Assembly: GCA_947259885.1 (NCBI GenBank)
Contig: CAMYNW010000006.1
Location: 62,001 to 126,000, forward strand
Direction: 5' to 3'
Source of the DNA: an uncultured Gammaproteobacteria bacterium
GTDB lineage: Bacteria > Pseudomonadota > Gammaproteobacteria > Arenicellales > Poriferihabitantaceae
DNA length: 64,000 nt
In this document: positions 44,754-53,670 of the stretch, piece by piece
Layout: each line of letters starts with the position of its first letter
Position numbering within the stretch: the first letter of the stretch is position 1
Translations under genes and position numbers: made by a program
Notes under the pieces: generated by a model
The model's database searches: none
What the model saw: only the letters and a program-made list of their open reading frames with translations
Told to the model about the DNA's origin: nothing

Positions 44754-45982
44754 ACTGCCGCAGATTGCTCTTTCTGTAACTGACTCAATACATCCCTTAG
44801 CAATGCACCATAATCAGTCTTAGAAGGACAGACCAGACCCAGCATTGCCACATCTTCTTCCACCAGCTCCAATGCGCCGAGATCTCGAGCGCGTTCGGTA
44901 TCCCCCACCAAAAGTGCCCGCATCATCGGTACCGGCAGTACACCCGGCGGCGCAGCGCGATCCAGATCGGTAGTCGGAATTAACGGAGTGATGTGGGAAC
45001 CTGGACTGATCTCGAAAAATGAGCGGAGTTTCCAATCTGAAACTGGATTATTTCTTACTGGCAATACGGTTATCTGATTATGGCGTTGGCCTAAAAATCC
45101 CTCGTCTCCCAATGCATCATGACCATTCAACAGCGAGCCGGATATGACACGAATTTCTTCGTCCTCAACCTCCTCATTAATAATATCCTCGACGCTGGCG
45201 CCCTGCGAAACGCTTAGCATCTTTGTCTCGTGCAATGCTGGCCCTCCAATGGACACCACTTTCTGAGGGGCAGTGCGTCCAGTATTAACCAGGTGACCAA
45301 GCGATATCACGTCCTGGTAGCCGATATGCCAGGGTGAATTGGACCCAGAGCCAACGGGACACAGACGGTGAATGTGAACACCTGGCAGGCCAGCTGGATG
45401 CGGCCCGACGAATTCAGCGATTCTCACCTGACCTGATTTCACTTCTGGAAGATCAGTATCCGGTGACTTGCAGATATAAACCGGAACATCAACCATCTTA
45501 GCGAGCATCTCCGCACCCTTAGAGAACGCCTCTGGTTGCAATGCGATCACCTGTTCAGGATCTGGCGCTAACGGCTGGGTATCGATTGCCGTTATTAGGA
45601 ATGCTGTTGGTCGATCATGCGGATCTGGAATTGTGCCAAAAGGCCGCTGCCTTAAAGTGGTCCATATCCCAGAGCGAAGCATCAGGTCACGAATCGAATC
45701 GGCGTCCAGTGAATCTTGCACATCAAGTACTGTCGCGACCGGTTCTGATCCGACTTCGACCTGCAAAGATACGACTGATCTTTTACGCCCCCGGGATAAT
45801 ACTGTCACTGTACCCGCAATCGGAGAAGTAAACAGAATGTCGGGGCGGCGGCGATCTCGCATGACAGGTTGCCCCATAAGCACAGGATCTCCAACCTGCA
45901 CCAACACGTCAAACCTGGTACCAGGATAGTCTCTGCCAAGCAGTGCCGCTTTAGTAACTGTTTTATTCTTGATTTCCGGCAT
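44750..45982 (-). CDS. nqrA: Na+-NQR subunit A (quinone-side)
   Basis: The 410-residue cytoplasmic subunit, first gene of the operon. It shows the NqrA layout: an N-terminal beta barrel-like part (TKAALLGRDYPG, VGDPVLMGQPVM), the HIHRLCPVGSGSNSPWHIGYQDVI region near residues 201-224 (in part PVGSGSNSPWHIGYQD) and LARD-like C-terminal segments. The usual length is about 445. Upstream, 105 bases from the start codon, is a perfect FNR-type palindrome at 46087-46100, and a TTATAC hexamer on the minus strand at 46051-46056 could be its -10 element. Confidence 0.93.
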   Translation of the reverse strand: MPEIKNKTVTKAALLGRDYPGTRFDVLVQVGDPVLMGQPVMRDRRRPDILFTSPIAGTVTVLSRGRKRSVVSLQVEVGSEPVATVLDVQDSLDADSIRDLMLRSGIWTTLRQRPFGTIPDPHDRPTAFLITAIDTQPLAPDPEQVIALQPEAFSKGAEMLAKMVDVPVYICKSPDTDLPEVKSGQVRIAEFVGPHPAGLPGVHIHRLCPVGSGSNSPWHIGYQDVISLGHLVNTGRTAPQKVVSIGGPALHETKMLSVSQGASVEDIINEEVEDEEIRVISGSLLNGHDALGDEGFLGQRHNQITVLPVRNNPVSDWKLRSFFEISPGSHITPLIPTTDLDRAAPPGVLPVPMMRALLVGDTERARDLGALELVEEDVAMLGLVCPSKTDYGALLRDVLSQLQKEQSAAV

Positions 45983-46086
45983 ATCCGAACGCTATGAGGT
46001 AATACCAATCGGCATGTCGCGTTGCTTAAGTCGCCTATCGAATTGCCTTGGTATAACGAGGTTGCATCGAAGCCTGCACGGGTTTA

Positions 46087-46100
46087 TTGATCTGGATCAA
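46087..46100. promoter_or_regulatory. FNR/Anr/FixK-type binding site upstream of nqrA
   Basis: TTGATCTGGATCAA is a perfect match to the TTGAT-N4-ATCAA consensus of oxygen-responsive FNR/Anr/FixK regulators. It lies 105 bases before nqrA (minus strand) and 111 bases before the antiporter remnant (plus strand). GATAAA at 46122-46127 would be the plus-strand -10 at class II spacing; on the minus side the best hexamer (TTATAC) is about 40 bases from the site centre. Direction of control is therefore uncertain. Confidence 0.65.
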
Positions 46101-46210
46101 TAGAGGATTTGTCGGCATAAAGATAAATGCGAAACCATATAAAGTCGCGATCACAATGTCTGTGATAATCCCTGGAATTCTTCATTAACCGGTAGCCATC
46201 GACACCATCC

Positions 46211-46315
46211 ATGGGAGTTCTGACTGAGCTTTTACTCCTGCTCTTGCTTAGCCGGATTTTCGGCGTTGTAGCTGAGCGGCTAGGGCAGCCAGCTTCGAAT
46301 TCGCAATTAAGTTAA
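46211..46315 (+). pseudogene. N-terminal remnant of a cation:proton antiporter (KefB/CPA2-like)
   Basis: A 34-codon frame reads LLLLLLLSRIFGVVAERLGQ followed by PASNSQLS and a stop at 46313-46315. The block S-R-I-F-G-x-x-A-E-R-L-G-Q-P-A is the conserved first helix of CPA2 antiporters; the continuation (usually VIGEILAGI) is replaced by unrelated sequence. There is no good ribosome-binding site. It is most simply explained as what is left after deletion of an antiporter gene. The rest of the 373-base gap between nqrA and the protease gene contains only the FNR-type box and a TACCAA/TTGGTA inverted repeat near 46012-46056. Confidence 0.6.
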
Positions 46316-46355
46316 CTGGAGTGCTGCTACCGGAGCAAAACTGAATTGCAATCGA

Positions 46356-47900
46356 TTACTTATGGGTGGATATCGATTCCAGAAGCCTATACGCGTGGGC
46401 GGCAGGTATGCCGAGATTCGAACCTCCAAAGTCTTTCATCACCGCGGTATTAACGCCGACCACTACACCATCGAGACTGAATACCGGACCGCCGCTTCCA
46501 CCTATAGTGGTTTCCGCATCGTACACGATGTACTGGTCGGACAACTGACTTACGATACCGCGACTGGCCAGTGGTTTGATATATCCTTGGTCGGCCAGCC
46601 GATCCACCACCTCCCAGGCACTCATTTCGCTATCAGAATCAATATCATCAAGAAAACCTGGCCCGGCCCGTGCCAACATGCCAGAAATGCCGAGGGGATA
46701 ACCCATCACCAGGACCTCTTCCCCAACGCCGGGAATGTTTTTACTAAGATCAAGAGATTTGACGTTTATTCCGTCGAAATCGACCATAAGAATTGCCAGA
46801 TCGATCTGCGGATCTGATTGAAATAGAGAGGTTGCGAACGGAGCCTGCAATCCTGGCAAGAACGCTCTTAAGCCCAATAATTTTGGGTCCATGCCTTCTA
46901 TATTAGGTGCATCTTCCCGATCCTTTATTAGCCAAGGCTCTGCAATATGCCTGTTAGTGAGCAGTAGCCCCTTATCAGATACCACAAACGCGGTGCCGCT
47001 GAAATTAATCTTAACCACCTCCCCCTCCTCTGCACCATCTTCCCCGGTGAAAAACAATATGCCGTGAGGGGTGACCAGATAGCGTAGCGGACTTCCTGTT
47101 TCTGGATCAATAAAACCGTATTGACCCTGTACAAAGGCAATTGAGTTGGTCGCATTATTGATGATGTTCCCAGTCGCATCCGAGCGTGCTTCCAGAGACT
47201 CAACTCGTTGAACAGCCTCGGTGAGTTGAGTACCCATTTCTTCACGAAGTTTAACCAGATCATCCCGGGTCATGGCTTCTGCACCGGTTTTCTCCAGCAG
47301 CTTTGCAATGCCTTCAAGGCGGAGAGATTCGGAAGAAAGCTGTTTTTGGAACCAATAGTTCTGCAACACCAGTACAACAATTGAAGCGATTACCAGGGTG
47401 ATGAGAACCAGCATCCAAATTCTAAACCAGACTGTAGTCTGGGTGGCCAGGTCGTGAGTGAAACCGGTGAGGAATCTTCCCGCCTTGTCCATTCTGGAAT
47501 GGCCCTCCGCCTTAGCGCTGTCGATGGAATCAGCCAATGCCTCGGCAAGGGTTTTCTTTGGTGTCGTGCCTTGAGGATACAGTCGAAACCTGACCACCGG
47601 TCCCGCATGCCCGAGTTCCAGCAGATCTCCTGACTCTAGCACGCGATTATCAACGACTCGCTCTCCGTTCACCCATACTTCCTGCCCAGGGTTGATCTCC
47701 ACCTCATACGTCATTCCGTGTCGATGGAGGGTTGCGATCACTTGCGGTTCAGGTTGATGATCCGGTGCCACAATATTGACATCGTCGCGCCCAGCCTTAA
47801 TGACAAAAAGTGTCTTCTGATCCAGGCTTTGAGCTAAACCCCGACGGGATCCTGAGATATATCTTATTACTGCATTTTTCGCTGTTGCTTCGCTGGGCAT
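46356..47900 (-). CDS. FHA domain - membrane helix - trypsin-like protease
   Basis: A 514-residue protein with an unusual order: FHA domain (about residues 28-108, with VWVNGERVVDNRVLESGDLLELG), linker, one transmembrane helix (about 158-182), a coiled-coil-like stretch (about 186-245) and a trypsin-like serine protease domain (about 270-510). The catalytic triad is His318 (LTNRHIAE), Asp367 (QIDLAIL) and Ser469 (GGSGGPVF). The orientation predicted places FHA in the cytoplasm and the protease in the periplasm, which would link Thr-phosphorylation inside to proteolysis outside. No PDZ domain is seen, unlike HtrA/DegP. Targets are unknown. Confidence 0.85.
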   Translation of the reverse strand: MPSEATAKNAVIRYISGSRRGLAQSLDQKTLFVIKAGRDDVNIVAPDHQPEPQVIATLHRHGMTYEVEINPGQEVWVNGERVVDNRVLESGDLLELGHAGPVVRFRLYPQGTTPKKTLAEALADSIDSAKAEGHSRMDKAGRFLTGFTHDLATQTTVWFRIWMLVLITLVIASIVVLVLQNYWFQKQLSSESLRLEGIAKLLEKTGAEAMTRDDLVKLREEMGTQLTEAVQRVESLEARSDATGNIINNATNSIAFVQGQYGFIDPETGSPLRYLVTPHGILFFTGEDGAEEGEVVKINFSGTAFVVSDKGLLLTNRHIAEPWLIKDREDAPNIEGMDPKLLGLRAFLPGLQAPFATSLFQSDPQIDLAILMVDFDGINVKSLDLSKNIPGVGEEVLVMGYPLGISGMLARAGPGFLDDIDSDSEMSAWEVVDRLADQGYIKPLASRGIVSQLSDQYIVYDAETTIGGSGGPVFSLDGVVVGVNTAVMKDFGGSNLGIPAAHAYRLLESISTHK

Positions 47901-47968
47901 AGAGGGATTCCTGCTAAATCCGCGACTGTCTTTTTTCTAGCCTTTACTCTAGCAGCCAGGAGAGCGTT

Positions 47969-48928
47969 CTAAGCAAGAAAATCATAATTTTGCTGTTTGT
48001 CGTCGCTGGCTGAACAATATACCTGCCAGGCCGTGACCAGATCCTGGAATGCGAGGCCCACAGCGCCATAAACCGTTATTTGTTCGAGGTTTATACGACC
48101 TGGATGCTGACCAGCAAGCACCTCACCAAGTTCAGCATCGATCACCTCGGTTCCCATACCGACACCGCCTACAGCACCCATTTCAATCGCCAGGTCCCGG
48201 TCGTCGCAAACAAATAAATTGTTCTTAATGAGTTCTGCGTCGACCTCGGCCTCACCGGGACCATCTGCACCAAGAGTAGTAACATGGCATCCAACGGGAA
48301 CCATTTCTGAAAACAACACCGGTTGTTTTGCCCAAGTTGCCATTAATACAATGTCGACTTCTTCCACAGCTGTTGCGAGGGTCCTACAAACCTCAAATTC
48401 TGTATCCATTTCAGCTCGCATTCGGGTGACATAGGCTTTCGCCCTCTGCAGAGAAACATCATAGACTTTCACACTATCGAGTTTGCGCAGCATTTCCAAG
48501 TAACCAAGCTGGTACACGCCCTGCACTCCCGCACCAATTACCGCAACCTTAGTGGCGTCGCTGCGTGCAAGCTTATCGGTTGCCATCGCAGCACTTAGGC
48601 CAGTCCTTATCGCGGTAACTTCGAAAGAATCCAATACCGCAAGTAGTGCACCGGTTTCAATATCATTGAGAAGTACCGCACCTCGGATTGCCGGTTCTTG
48701 ACCCTCAAACTTGGCATTTACCTTTACGGTGTATGCAGGTATTTCCCGAGCCAGGCCTGGCATCAATACCATTGCCTCTCCGGGGCCAGGCAAATTTGAA
48801 AAAAAGCGCCGTGCAGGAATTTCTCTGTTTGTGGAGTAGTCGATAAACGCTGACTGCATCGATGCAAAGAGTGTGCCTGGATCAACCAGACGTGCAACAT
48901 CAGAACGATTAAACAGCTGGGTGCTCAT
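47969..48928 (-). CDS. Ornithine cyclodeaminase / mu-crystallin family protein
   Basis: A 319-residue NAD(P)-binding enzyme. The early DYSTNREIPARRFFSNLP region, the Rossmann segment VAVIGAGVQGVYQLGYL (near residues 148-164) and the VTTLGADGPGEAEVDAEL segment (near 236-253) mark the family, which includes ornithine cyclodeaminase, alanine dehydrogenase, ketimine reductase and tauropine-type or lysine cyclodeaminase relatives. The conserved catalytic Asp appears in GADGPGEAEVD. It is divergent from the acyl-CoA ligase, with an FNR-type box between them. Substrate unknown. Confidence 0.83.
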   Translation of the reverse strand: MSTQLFNRSDVARLVDPGTLFASMQSAFIDYSTNREIPARRFFSNLPGPGEAMVLMPGLAREIPAYTVKVNAKFEGQEPAIRGAVLLNDIETGALLAVLDSFEVTAIRTGLSAAMATDKLARSDATKVAVIGAGVQGVYQLGYLEMLRKLDSVKVYDVSLQRAKAYVTRMRAEMDTEFEVCRTLATAVEEVDIVLMATWAKQPVLFSEMVPVGCHVTTLGADGPGEAEVDAELIKNNLFVCDDRDLAIEMGAVGGVGMGTEVIDAELGEVLAGQHPGRINLEQITVYGAVGLAFQDLVTAWQVYCSASDDKQQNYDFLA

Positions 48929-48990
48929 AAGATTACTCCTTAAGTGTCGTTATATTCTTGAGGCAAACACTGCCTATTTTTGCGGGTAGG

Positions 48991-49032
48991 TTGACCGGGA
49001 TCAATGATGCATATCAAGTTCACAGCTATGGT
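48991..49032 (+). promoter_or_regulatory. FNR-type class II promoter for the acyl-CoA ligase gene
   Basis: TTGACCGGGATCAA (48991-49004) matches FNR/Anr sites. Exactly at class II spacing (centre-to-centre 32 bases) lies TATGGT at 49027-49032 on the plus strand, which would place the start of transcription near 49039 and give a leader of about 23 bases before the GTG at 49062. The match to both elements favours activation of the ligase under low oxygen. Confidence 0.65.
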
Positions 49033-49061
49033 TTTTATACAGTTTAACCAAGGGGTGTGCT

Positions 49062-50735
49062 GTGCAATCTTCCATCAGTTATGTCCACGGTGTCAGTGAC
49101 GTCCCGCTGCTTGGCAGCACTATTGGTAGAATGTTCGATTCCACTGCAATTCGACTGGGTGAGAGTGAGGCGCTGGTGGTTCCTTATCAGAATATCCGCT
49201 GGAGTTGGTGGCAGCTCAAGCAAAAGGTTGAGGCCTACGCCGCCGGTCTGTTGTCGCTGGGATTAGAAAAAGGCGATCGAGTAGGGATCTGGGCGCCAAA
49301 TAATTGGGAATGGGTAGTCACCCAGTTCGCTACCGCCAGGGTCGGTCTTATACTGGTAAATATCAATCCAGCTTATCGACCTGCAGAGCTCGCTTATGCA
49401 ATTGAAAAGACAGGTTGCCGGGCGTTGATCACCGCACCAAACCTGAAAAGTAGTGACTATATTCAAATCCTTTACGAAATGTTGCCGAGTCTTTCCAGAT
49501 CGACTCCTGGAGAGCTATCTGAAAGCGCGTTTCCAAAGCTTAAAACCCTGATCAGACTAGGCTTGGAAAAAAGCTCCGGCTTCATCAATTTCGAGGACAT
49601 TCCAGAACGAGCCGGCAAAGACCAATTTCAGCAAGCCGCTACGTTATCGCAGTCGCTGCAGTTCGATGACCCGATCAATATCCAGTTTACATCCGGCACT
49701 ACCGGCGCCCCTAAGGCTGCCACTTTGACGCATCACAACATTGTCAACAATGCCTATTTTGTCGGTCTGCAGATGCGAGTGGATCAACATGACAAGATGT
49801 GCATCCCGGTTCCGATGTATCACTGCTTCGGTATGGTGCTAGGGACTCTCTGTTGTGTCGCCACGGGCGCCACCATGGTGTTTGCTTCAGAGGGATTTGA
49901 TCCCCACTCGGTACTGGATGTGATTCAAAATGAGCGCTGTACTGCACTGCACGGTGTGCCCACGATGTTCATCGCCGAGCTTGATCGTGAAGACTTTGGA
50001 AATTACGACCTCAGTTCTTTACGCACCGGTATTATGGCAGGAGCGCCGTGCCCGGTAGAGCTGATGAAGCGAGTGATCAATGATATGCATCTTAAGCAAA
50101 TAACTATCGCCTACGGTATGACAGAAACCGGTCCGGTCAGTTTTCAGACCTCTGTCGACGATCCCGAGGAACGCCGCGTAACGACCGTAGGCAGAGTTTT
50201 GCCGCATATAGAAATAAAAGTCGTCGACGATGCTGGCAAGGTAGTACCAACCGGTCAGCCAGGGGAGTTAATGACTAGAGGCTATTGTGTAATGCCCGGA
50301 TACTGGCGTGATCCGGATAAAACGTCAGCATCCATTGATCAGGCAGGCTGGATTGCCAGTGGCGACATCGCCACTATAGACCAGCAAGGTTATTGCCAGA
50401 TTGTCGGTCGACTTAAAGATATGCTGATTCGCGGAGGGGAAAATATTTTTCCTCGCGAAATTGAGGAGTTTCTTTACACGCATTCTAAGATCGAGCAGGT
50501 CGAGGTTATCGGCGTACCCGATCAAAAATACGGCGAACAGGTTTGTGCATGGATCAAACTGCGTCAGGGAGAATCGTTATCTAAAAATGAGGTCACTGAT
50601 TTTTGTCAGGATAAGATTGCTCACTTCAAGATTCCCCACTACATCAGATTTGTTGACGATTTTCCAATGACAGTAACCGGGAAAGTACAGAAGTTTCGAA
50701 TGCGTGAAATGATGTGTGAAGAACTTAATCTTTAA
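49062..50735 (+). CDS. AMP-dependent acyl-CoA synthetase
   Basis: A 557-residue adenylate-forming ligase. The phosphate loop is [18 protein letters not shown] (about residues 211-228), the A5 motif is [13 protein letters not shown] (about 349-361), A8 is [22 protein letters not shown] (about 448-469; key residues GGENIFP) and the catalytic lysine lies near the end in [11 protein letters not shown]. The GTG start at 49062 has an AAGGGG site six bases upstream. Such enzymes activate acetate, propionate, medium-chain or branched acids. A 2-oxoacid dehydrogenase operon is nearby and uses related acyl-CoA chemistry. Substrate length is not readable. Confidence 0.88.
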   Translation: MQSSISYVHGVSDVPLLGSTIGRMFDSTAIRLGESEALVVPYQNIRWSWWQLKQKVEAYAAGLLSLGLEKGDRVGIWAPNNWEWVVTQFATARVGLILVNINPAYRPAELAYAIEKTGCRALITAPNLKSSDYIQILYEMLPSLSRSTPGELSESAFPKLKTLIRLGLEKSSGFINFEDIPERAGKDQFQQAATLSQSLQFDDPINIQFTSGTTGAPKAATLTHHNIVNNAYFVGLQMRVDQHDKMCIPVPMYHCFGMVLGTLCCVATGATMVFASEGFDPHSVLDVIQNERCTALHGVPTMFIAELDREDFGNYDLSSLRTGIMAGAPCPVELMKRVINDMHLKQITIAYGMTETGPVSFQTSVDDPEERRVTTVGRVLPHIEIKVVDDAGKVVPTGQPGELMTRGYCVMPGYWRDPDKTSASIDQAGWIASGDIATIDQQGYCQIVGRLKDMLIRGGENIFPREIEEFLYTHSKIEQVEVIGVPDQKYGEQVCAWIKLRQGESLSKNEVTDFCQDKIAHFKIPHYIRFVDDFPMTVTGKVQKFRMREMMCEELNL

Positions 50736-50831
50736 CCGTAAAAAATTAAATCTGCGCACAAAGTAAAAAACGCTGGTTTGATCTGATCTGACGACTTAAC
50801 GGGTACTGGTCTTTCTCAATAGCAGACCTTT

Positions 50832-51353
50832 CTACTTTACGGTAAGAACCGAACATTCCGCGCGCTGAGAAACCTTGTGTGAAACACTGCCAGTTACGAA
50901 GCCTTTTAGATTACTAAGCCCTCGTCTTCCCATGACAATTATGTCGGCATCCACTTTTTTGGCGACTTCAAGAATATTATTTGCATAATCGCCGATAAGA
51001 ATTTCGGAAGTAACATTTGCCACACCGGCCTTGATGGCGATTGCGGATGCATTATTTATTATTTGTTCTCCGAGTAAAGCAATAACCCTGGCTTCAGTAG
51101 AATCGTTTGGGCTTCCAAGGAATCGTGCAACAATAGAGTAGGTATTTTCCTTCTCACTTACCCGTGGCTGCCCGGAGTCAGACAGGTGCTCCACTTCAGC
51201 CATGCGCGCAAATTCTTTGGAGGGATGATCATGGGTCAGAACATGAACCAGAGTTAGCTGGGCGTCGTATTTAGAGGCCAGGTCTATGGCCACGGTCTGG
51301 GCGTGTTTGGCATGAACGGAGCCATCAATTGCTAGGACTATACTTTTTATCAC
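50832..51353 (-). CDS. Universal stress protein (UspA family)
   Basis: A 173-residue Usp domain protein, longer than the usual 140-150 because of an insertion after about residue 50 (EFARMAEVEHLSDSGQPRVSEKE, key part EHLSDSGQPRVSEKE). The ATP-binding motif VMGRRGLSNLKGFVTGSVSHKV is present near residues 141-162 (G-R-x-G and GSVSHKV), so nucleotide binding is likely. It sits in the FNR-box island; in Pseudomonas, several Usps are Anr-controlled. No perfect FNR box was found in its own upstream region, only a half site. Confidence 0.87.
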   Translation of the reverse strand: MIKSIVLAIDGSVHAKHAQTVAIDLASKYDAQLTLVHVLTHDHPSKEFARMAEVEHLSDSGQPRVSEKENTYSIVARFLGSPNDSTEARVIALLGEQIINNASAIAIKAGVANVTSEILIGDYANNILEVAKKVDADIIVMGRRGLSNLKGFVTGSVSHKVSQRAECSVLTVK

Positions 51354-51585
51354 GGATTAATCTCCAAATTTTTTACGGGAATAATTGATATTGAACCCGG
51401 AATGCTACCATTACAGAAGATCTCTTTGAAAGAGAAGAGTAAATGCTGAGTGTCCGTATATGGCCGATTGCGGGATCGTGTAGTGCAGCGCGGGAACGGC
51501 GACTCTGGAGCATTCTGATACATACAAAGCCATAAAGAGAATATCTACTCTTTACTGATTGACTATTGAGAGAGCGCTAACCCGG

Positions 51586-51614
51586 TTGACAATTTATGCT
51601 GTTAAAGTCCTAAT
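51586..51614 (+). promoter_or_regulatory. Sigma-70-type promoter for the fatty acid hydroxylase-like gene
   Basis: TTGACA at 51586-51591 is followed after 17 bases by CCTAAT at 51609-51614 (four of six matches to TATAAT). Transcription would start near 51621, leaving a leader of only about 22 bases before the TTG start at 51644. The rest of the 290-base gap (51354-51643) has no gene. Confidence 0.45.
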
Positions 51615-51643
51615 TTATTAATCACTCGCTGAGCCCGCGTAGT

Positions 51644-52477
51644 TTGAACAACTTAATTGCAGATTCCGAAGCCAGTCTAAGACTGGGCGCATTTTTCACT
51701 ATCTTCATGCTGTTGGTTTGTCTCGAATGGTTTTTCCCGCGGCGAAAGCTGTCTATTCCGCGCATGCGCAGGTGGATTAGCAATATCGGTATCAGCATGT
51801 TTAACACCGCGTTCGTTAAAGTAATTTTTCCTGTTGCCGGAATCGGCGCTGCGTTACTCGCTGAGGAAAAGCAATGGGGATTATTTAACCAAATCGAACT
51901 GCCATCCTGGCTCGGCATCATTTTGTTCCTGCTGATCTTTGATTTGACTATTTATCTGCAACATCGATTGTTTCATGCGGTGCCCTTTCTCTGGCGACTG
52001 CACCGGACGCACCATACAGACGTCGACTACGATGTCACCACTGGAAGCAGATTTCATCCCGTGTCAATCTTGTTGTCCAGCATAATAAAATTTCTGCTGG
52101 TTGTGGCTTTGGGTGCAGCTCCCATCGCTATACTGATTGCCGAGGTGTTGCTTAACGCAACCTCGATGTTTAACCACAGCAATCTTAAAATTCCCGTGGA
52201 GTTGGACCGCTATTTACGCAGATTCATCGTAACCCCGGATATGCACCGGGTTCACCATTCGGTGATACCCTCCGAACATAGTCATAATTTCGGATTCAAC
52301 TTTTCGTGGTGGGACCGGTTGTTAGGAACTTATTTGGCACAACCCCGGAGCGGACACGAGGCAATGGAAATCGGCATTAACGGATTTCGAGACCGGAAAT
52401 CCACAAATTTCTTTTGGCTATTGATTCAGCCTCTGACTAATCCCACGAGTAATAATCGCGTTACTAAAGACGCCTGA
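51644..52477 (+). CDS. Fatty acid hydroxylase / sterol desaturase superfamily membrane protein
   Basis: A 277-residue integral membrane di-iron protein. The three histidine clusters are present: HRLFH (near residues 107-111), RLHRTHHTD (near 117-125) and DMHRVHHS (near 204-211), with an additional EHSHNFGFNF. About four helices precede or separate them. The family hydroxylates or desaturates lipids, carotenoids and sterols, including lipid A and ornithine lipid modification. The start is probably TTG at 51644; no strong ribosome-binding site is seen. Substrate unknown. Confidence 0.85.
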   Translation: MNNLIADSEASLRLGAFFTIFMLLVCLEWFFPRRKLSIPRMRRWISNIGISMFNTAFVKVIFPVAGIGAALLAEEKQWGLFNQIELPSWLGIILFLLIFDLTIYLQHRLFHAVPFLWRLHRTHHTDVDYDVTTGSRFHPVSILLSSIIKFLLVVALGAAPIAILIAEVLLNATSMFNHSNLKIPVELDRYLRRFIVTPDMHRVHHSVIPSEHSHNFGFNFSWWDRLLGTYLAQPRSGHEAMEIGINGFRDRKSTNFFWLLIQPLTNPTSNNRVTKDA

Positions 52478-52551
52478 GCTAACCGACGCGGTCGACATAG
52501 GATAGATACCAAGCAATTTGAACAACCAGCAGTGATGATTCCTAAGACAAC

Positions 52552-53658
52552 TTAGCCCCAGCGTCTTAGGCTCATTGCAGCTTTGACTCTCTCCTTCGCC
52601 AGCTCTTCAGCTGCACTCCTTGGCAGGATGCCGCGCGCTTTCGCCTTTGATAATACATCATGCGTATTTCGCTCAACTTTCTCACCGATCACATCCAACG
52701 CTACAGTTTGATTACCGCCATGGTATTCCACCGATGCACAAATCACGCCCCCTGCGTTGGCAATAAAGTCGGGAATGCATAAGATGCCTTTACGATGCAT
52801 AATTTCCTCCGCCTCCAGCGTCGCTGGGATGTTAGCGCCCTGCACTACCAGTTTTGCCTTAAGCTCGTTTACGTTATCCTTATTCAGCACATCCGGCCTG
52901 GCGGCCGGAATCCAGATATCGCAGTCTACCCCCACAATCTCATCCCGACCGAGTATTTGACCAGGTTGCATCGCTGTCACCGGTTTGCCGTCTCGTTTCA
53001 GTTTCATCAAAGTCTCGACCTCGATGCCTTCTGGATCATAGATCGTTCCTGTCGAATCAGAGGCTGCCACCAAAATCGCACCGTAATGGGCTAAAAAACG
53101 AGCGGCGTGTTGACCTACGGCACCGAAACCCTGAACCGCAACCCTGGCGTTTTTGAGTTTAAGATCGCAGAACTGCTGGGCGACTTCAGCCGCCTTGGCC
53201 ACGCCCAAACCAGTCGCCCCTATCTCATCTAAAGGAATTCCGCCGATCTCCCTGGGCAAACCCACCGCTCGACCGATCTCGTCATTCACCCAGGCCATTG
53301 CTCGCTCGTTAGTGCCCATATCCGGACCTGGAATATAGTCTTCGAGATGGCGAATTGCACAAGCAAAGCTCCGCATAGTTTCCTCCTTTGAACTATCCGT
53401 AACAGAAGGATCCTGGTAGATCACAGACTTGGCCCCACCGTGTGGTAATCCGGCTGCGGCATTTTTAAAGGTCATGGCACGCGCCAGGCGTGCACATTCC
53501 AGCAGCGATACATCCGGCGCCATCCGGGTACCGCCAATAGCCGGCCCACATGCCACATTGTCGATCACAACAATCGCCTTTAGACCGGACTGTGGGCGAT
53601 AAATGTGAACGACCTGGAGCGGCCCCCACTGATCCGCAAGTTCAAATGGTGAGCTCAT
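52552..53658 (-). CDS. Leucine/phenylalanine-type amino acid dehydrogenase (Glu/Leu/Phe/Val family)
   Basis: A 368-residue oxidative deaminase. The catalytic region has MTFKNAAAGLPHGGAKSVI near residues 64-82 (active-site Lys in FKNA and in GGAKS), PGPDMGTNERAMAWV near 113-127, and the NAD-binding GFGAVGQHAARFL near 172-184. Length matches leucine dehydrogenase (about 364) more than glutamate dehydrogenase (about 420-450). It lies 12 bases after the E2 gene; deaminating branched-chain amino acids would give the 2-oxo acids used by the upstream E1/E2 genes (inference). Confidence 0.82.
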   Translation of the reverse strand: MSSPFELADQWGPLQVVHIYRPQSGLKAIVVIDNVACGPAIGGTRMAPDVSLLECARLARAMTFKNAAAGLPHGGAKSVIYQDPSVTDSSKEETMRSFACAIRHLEDYIPGPDMGTNERAMAWVNDEIGRAVGLPREIGGIPLDEIGATGLGVAKAAEVAQQFCDLKLKNARVAVQGFGAVGQHAARFLAHYGAILVAASDSTGTIYDPEGIEVETLMKLKRDGKPVTAMQPGQILGRDEIVGVDCDIWIPAARPDVLNKDNVNELKAKLVVQGANIPATLEAEEIMHRKGILCIPDFIANAGGVICASVEYHGGNQTVALDVIGEKVERNTHDVLSKAKARGILPRSAAEELAKERVKAAMSLRRWG

Positions 53659-53670
53659 AAAAGAATTGCC

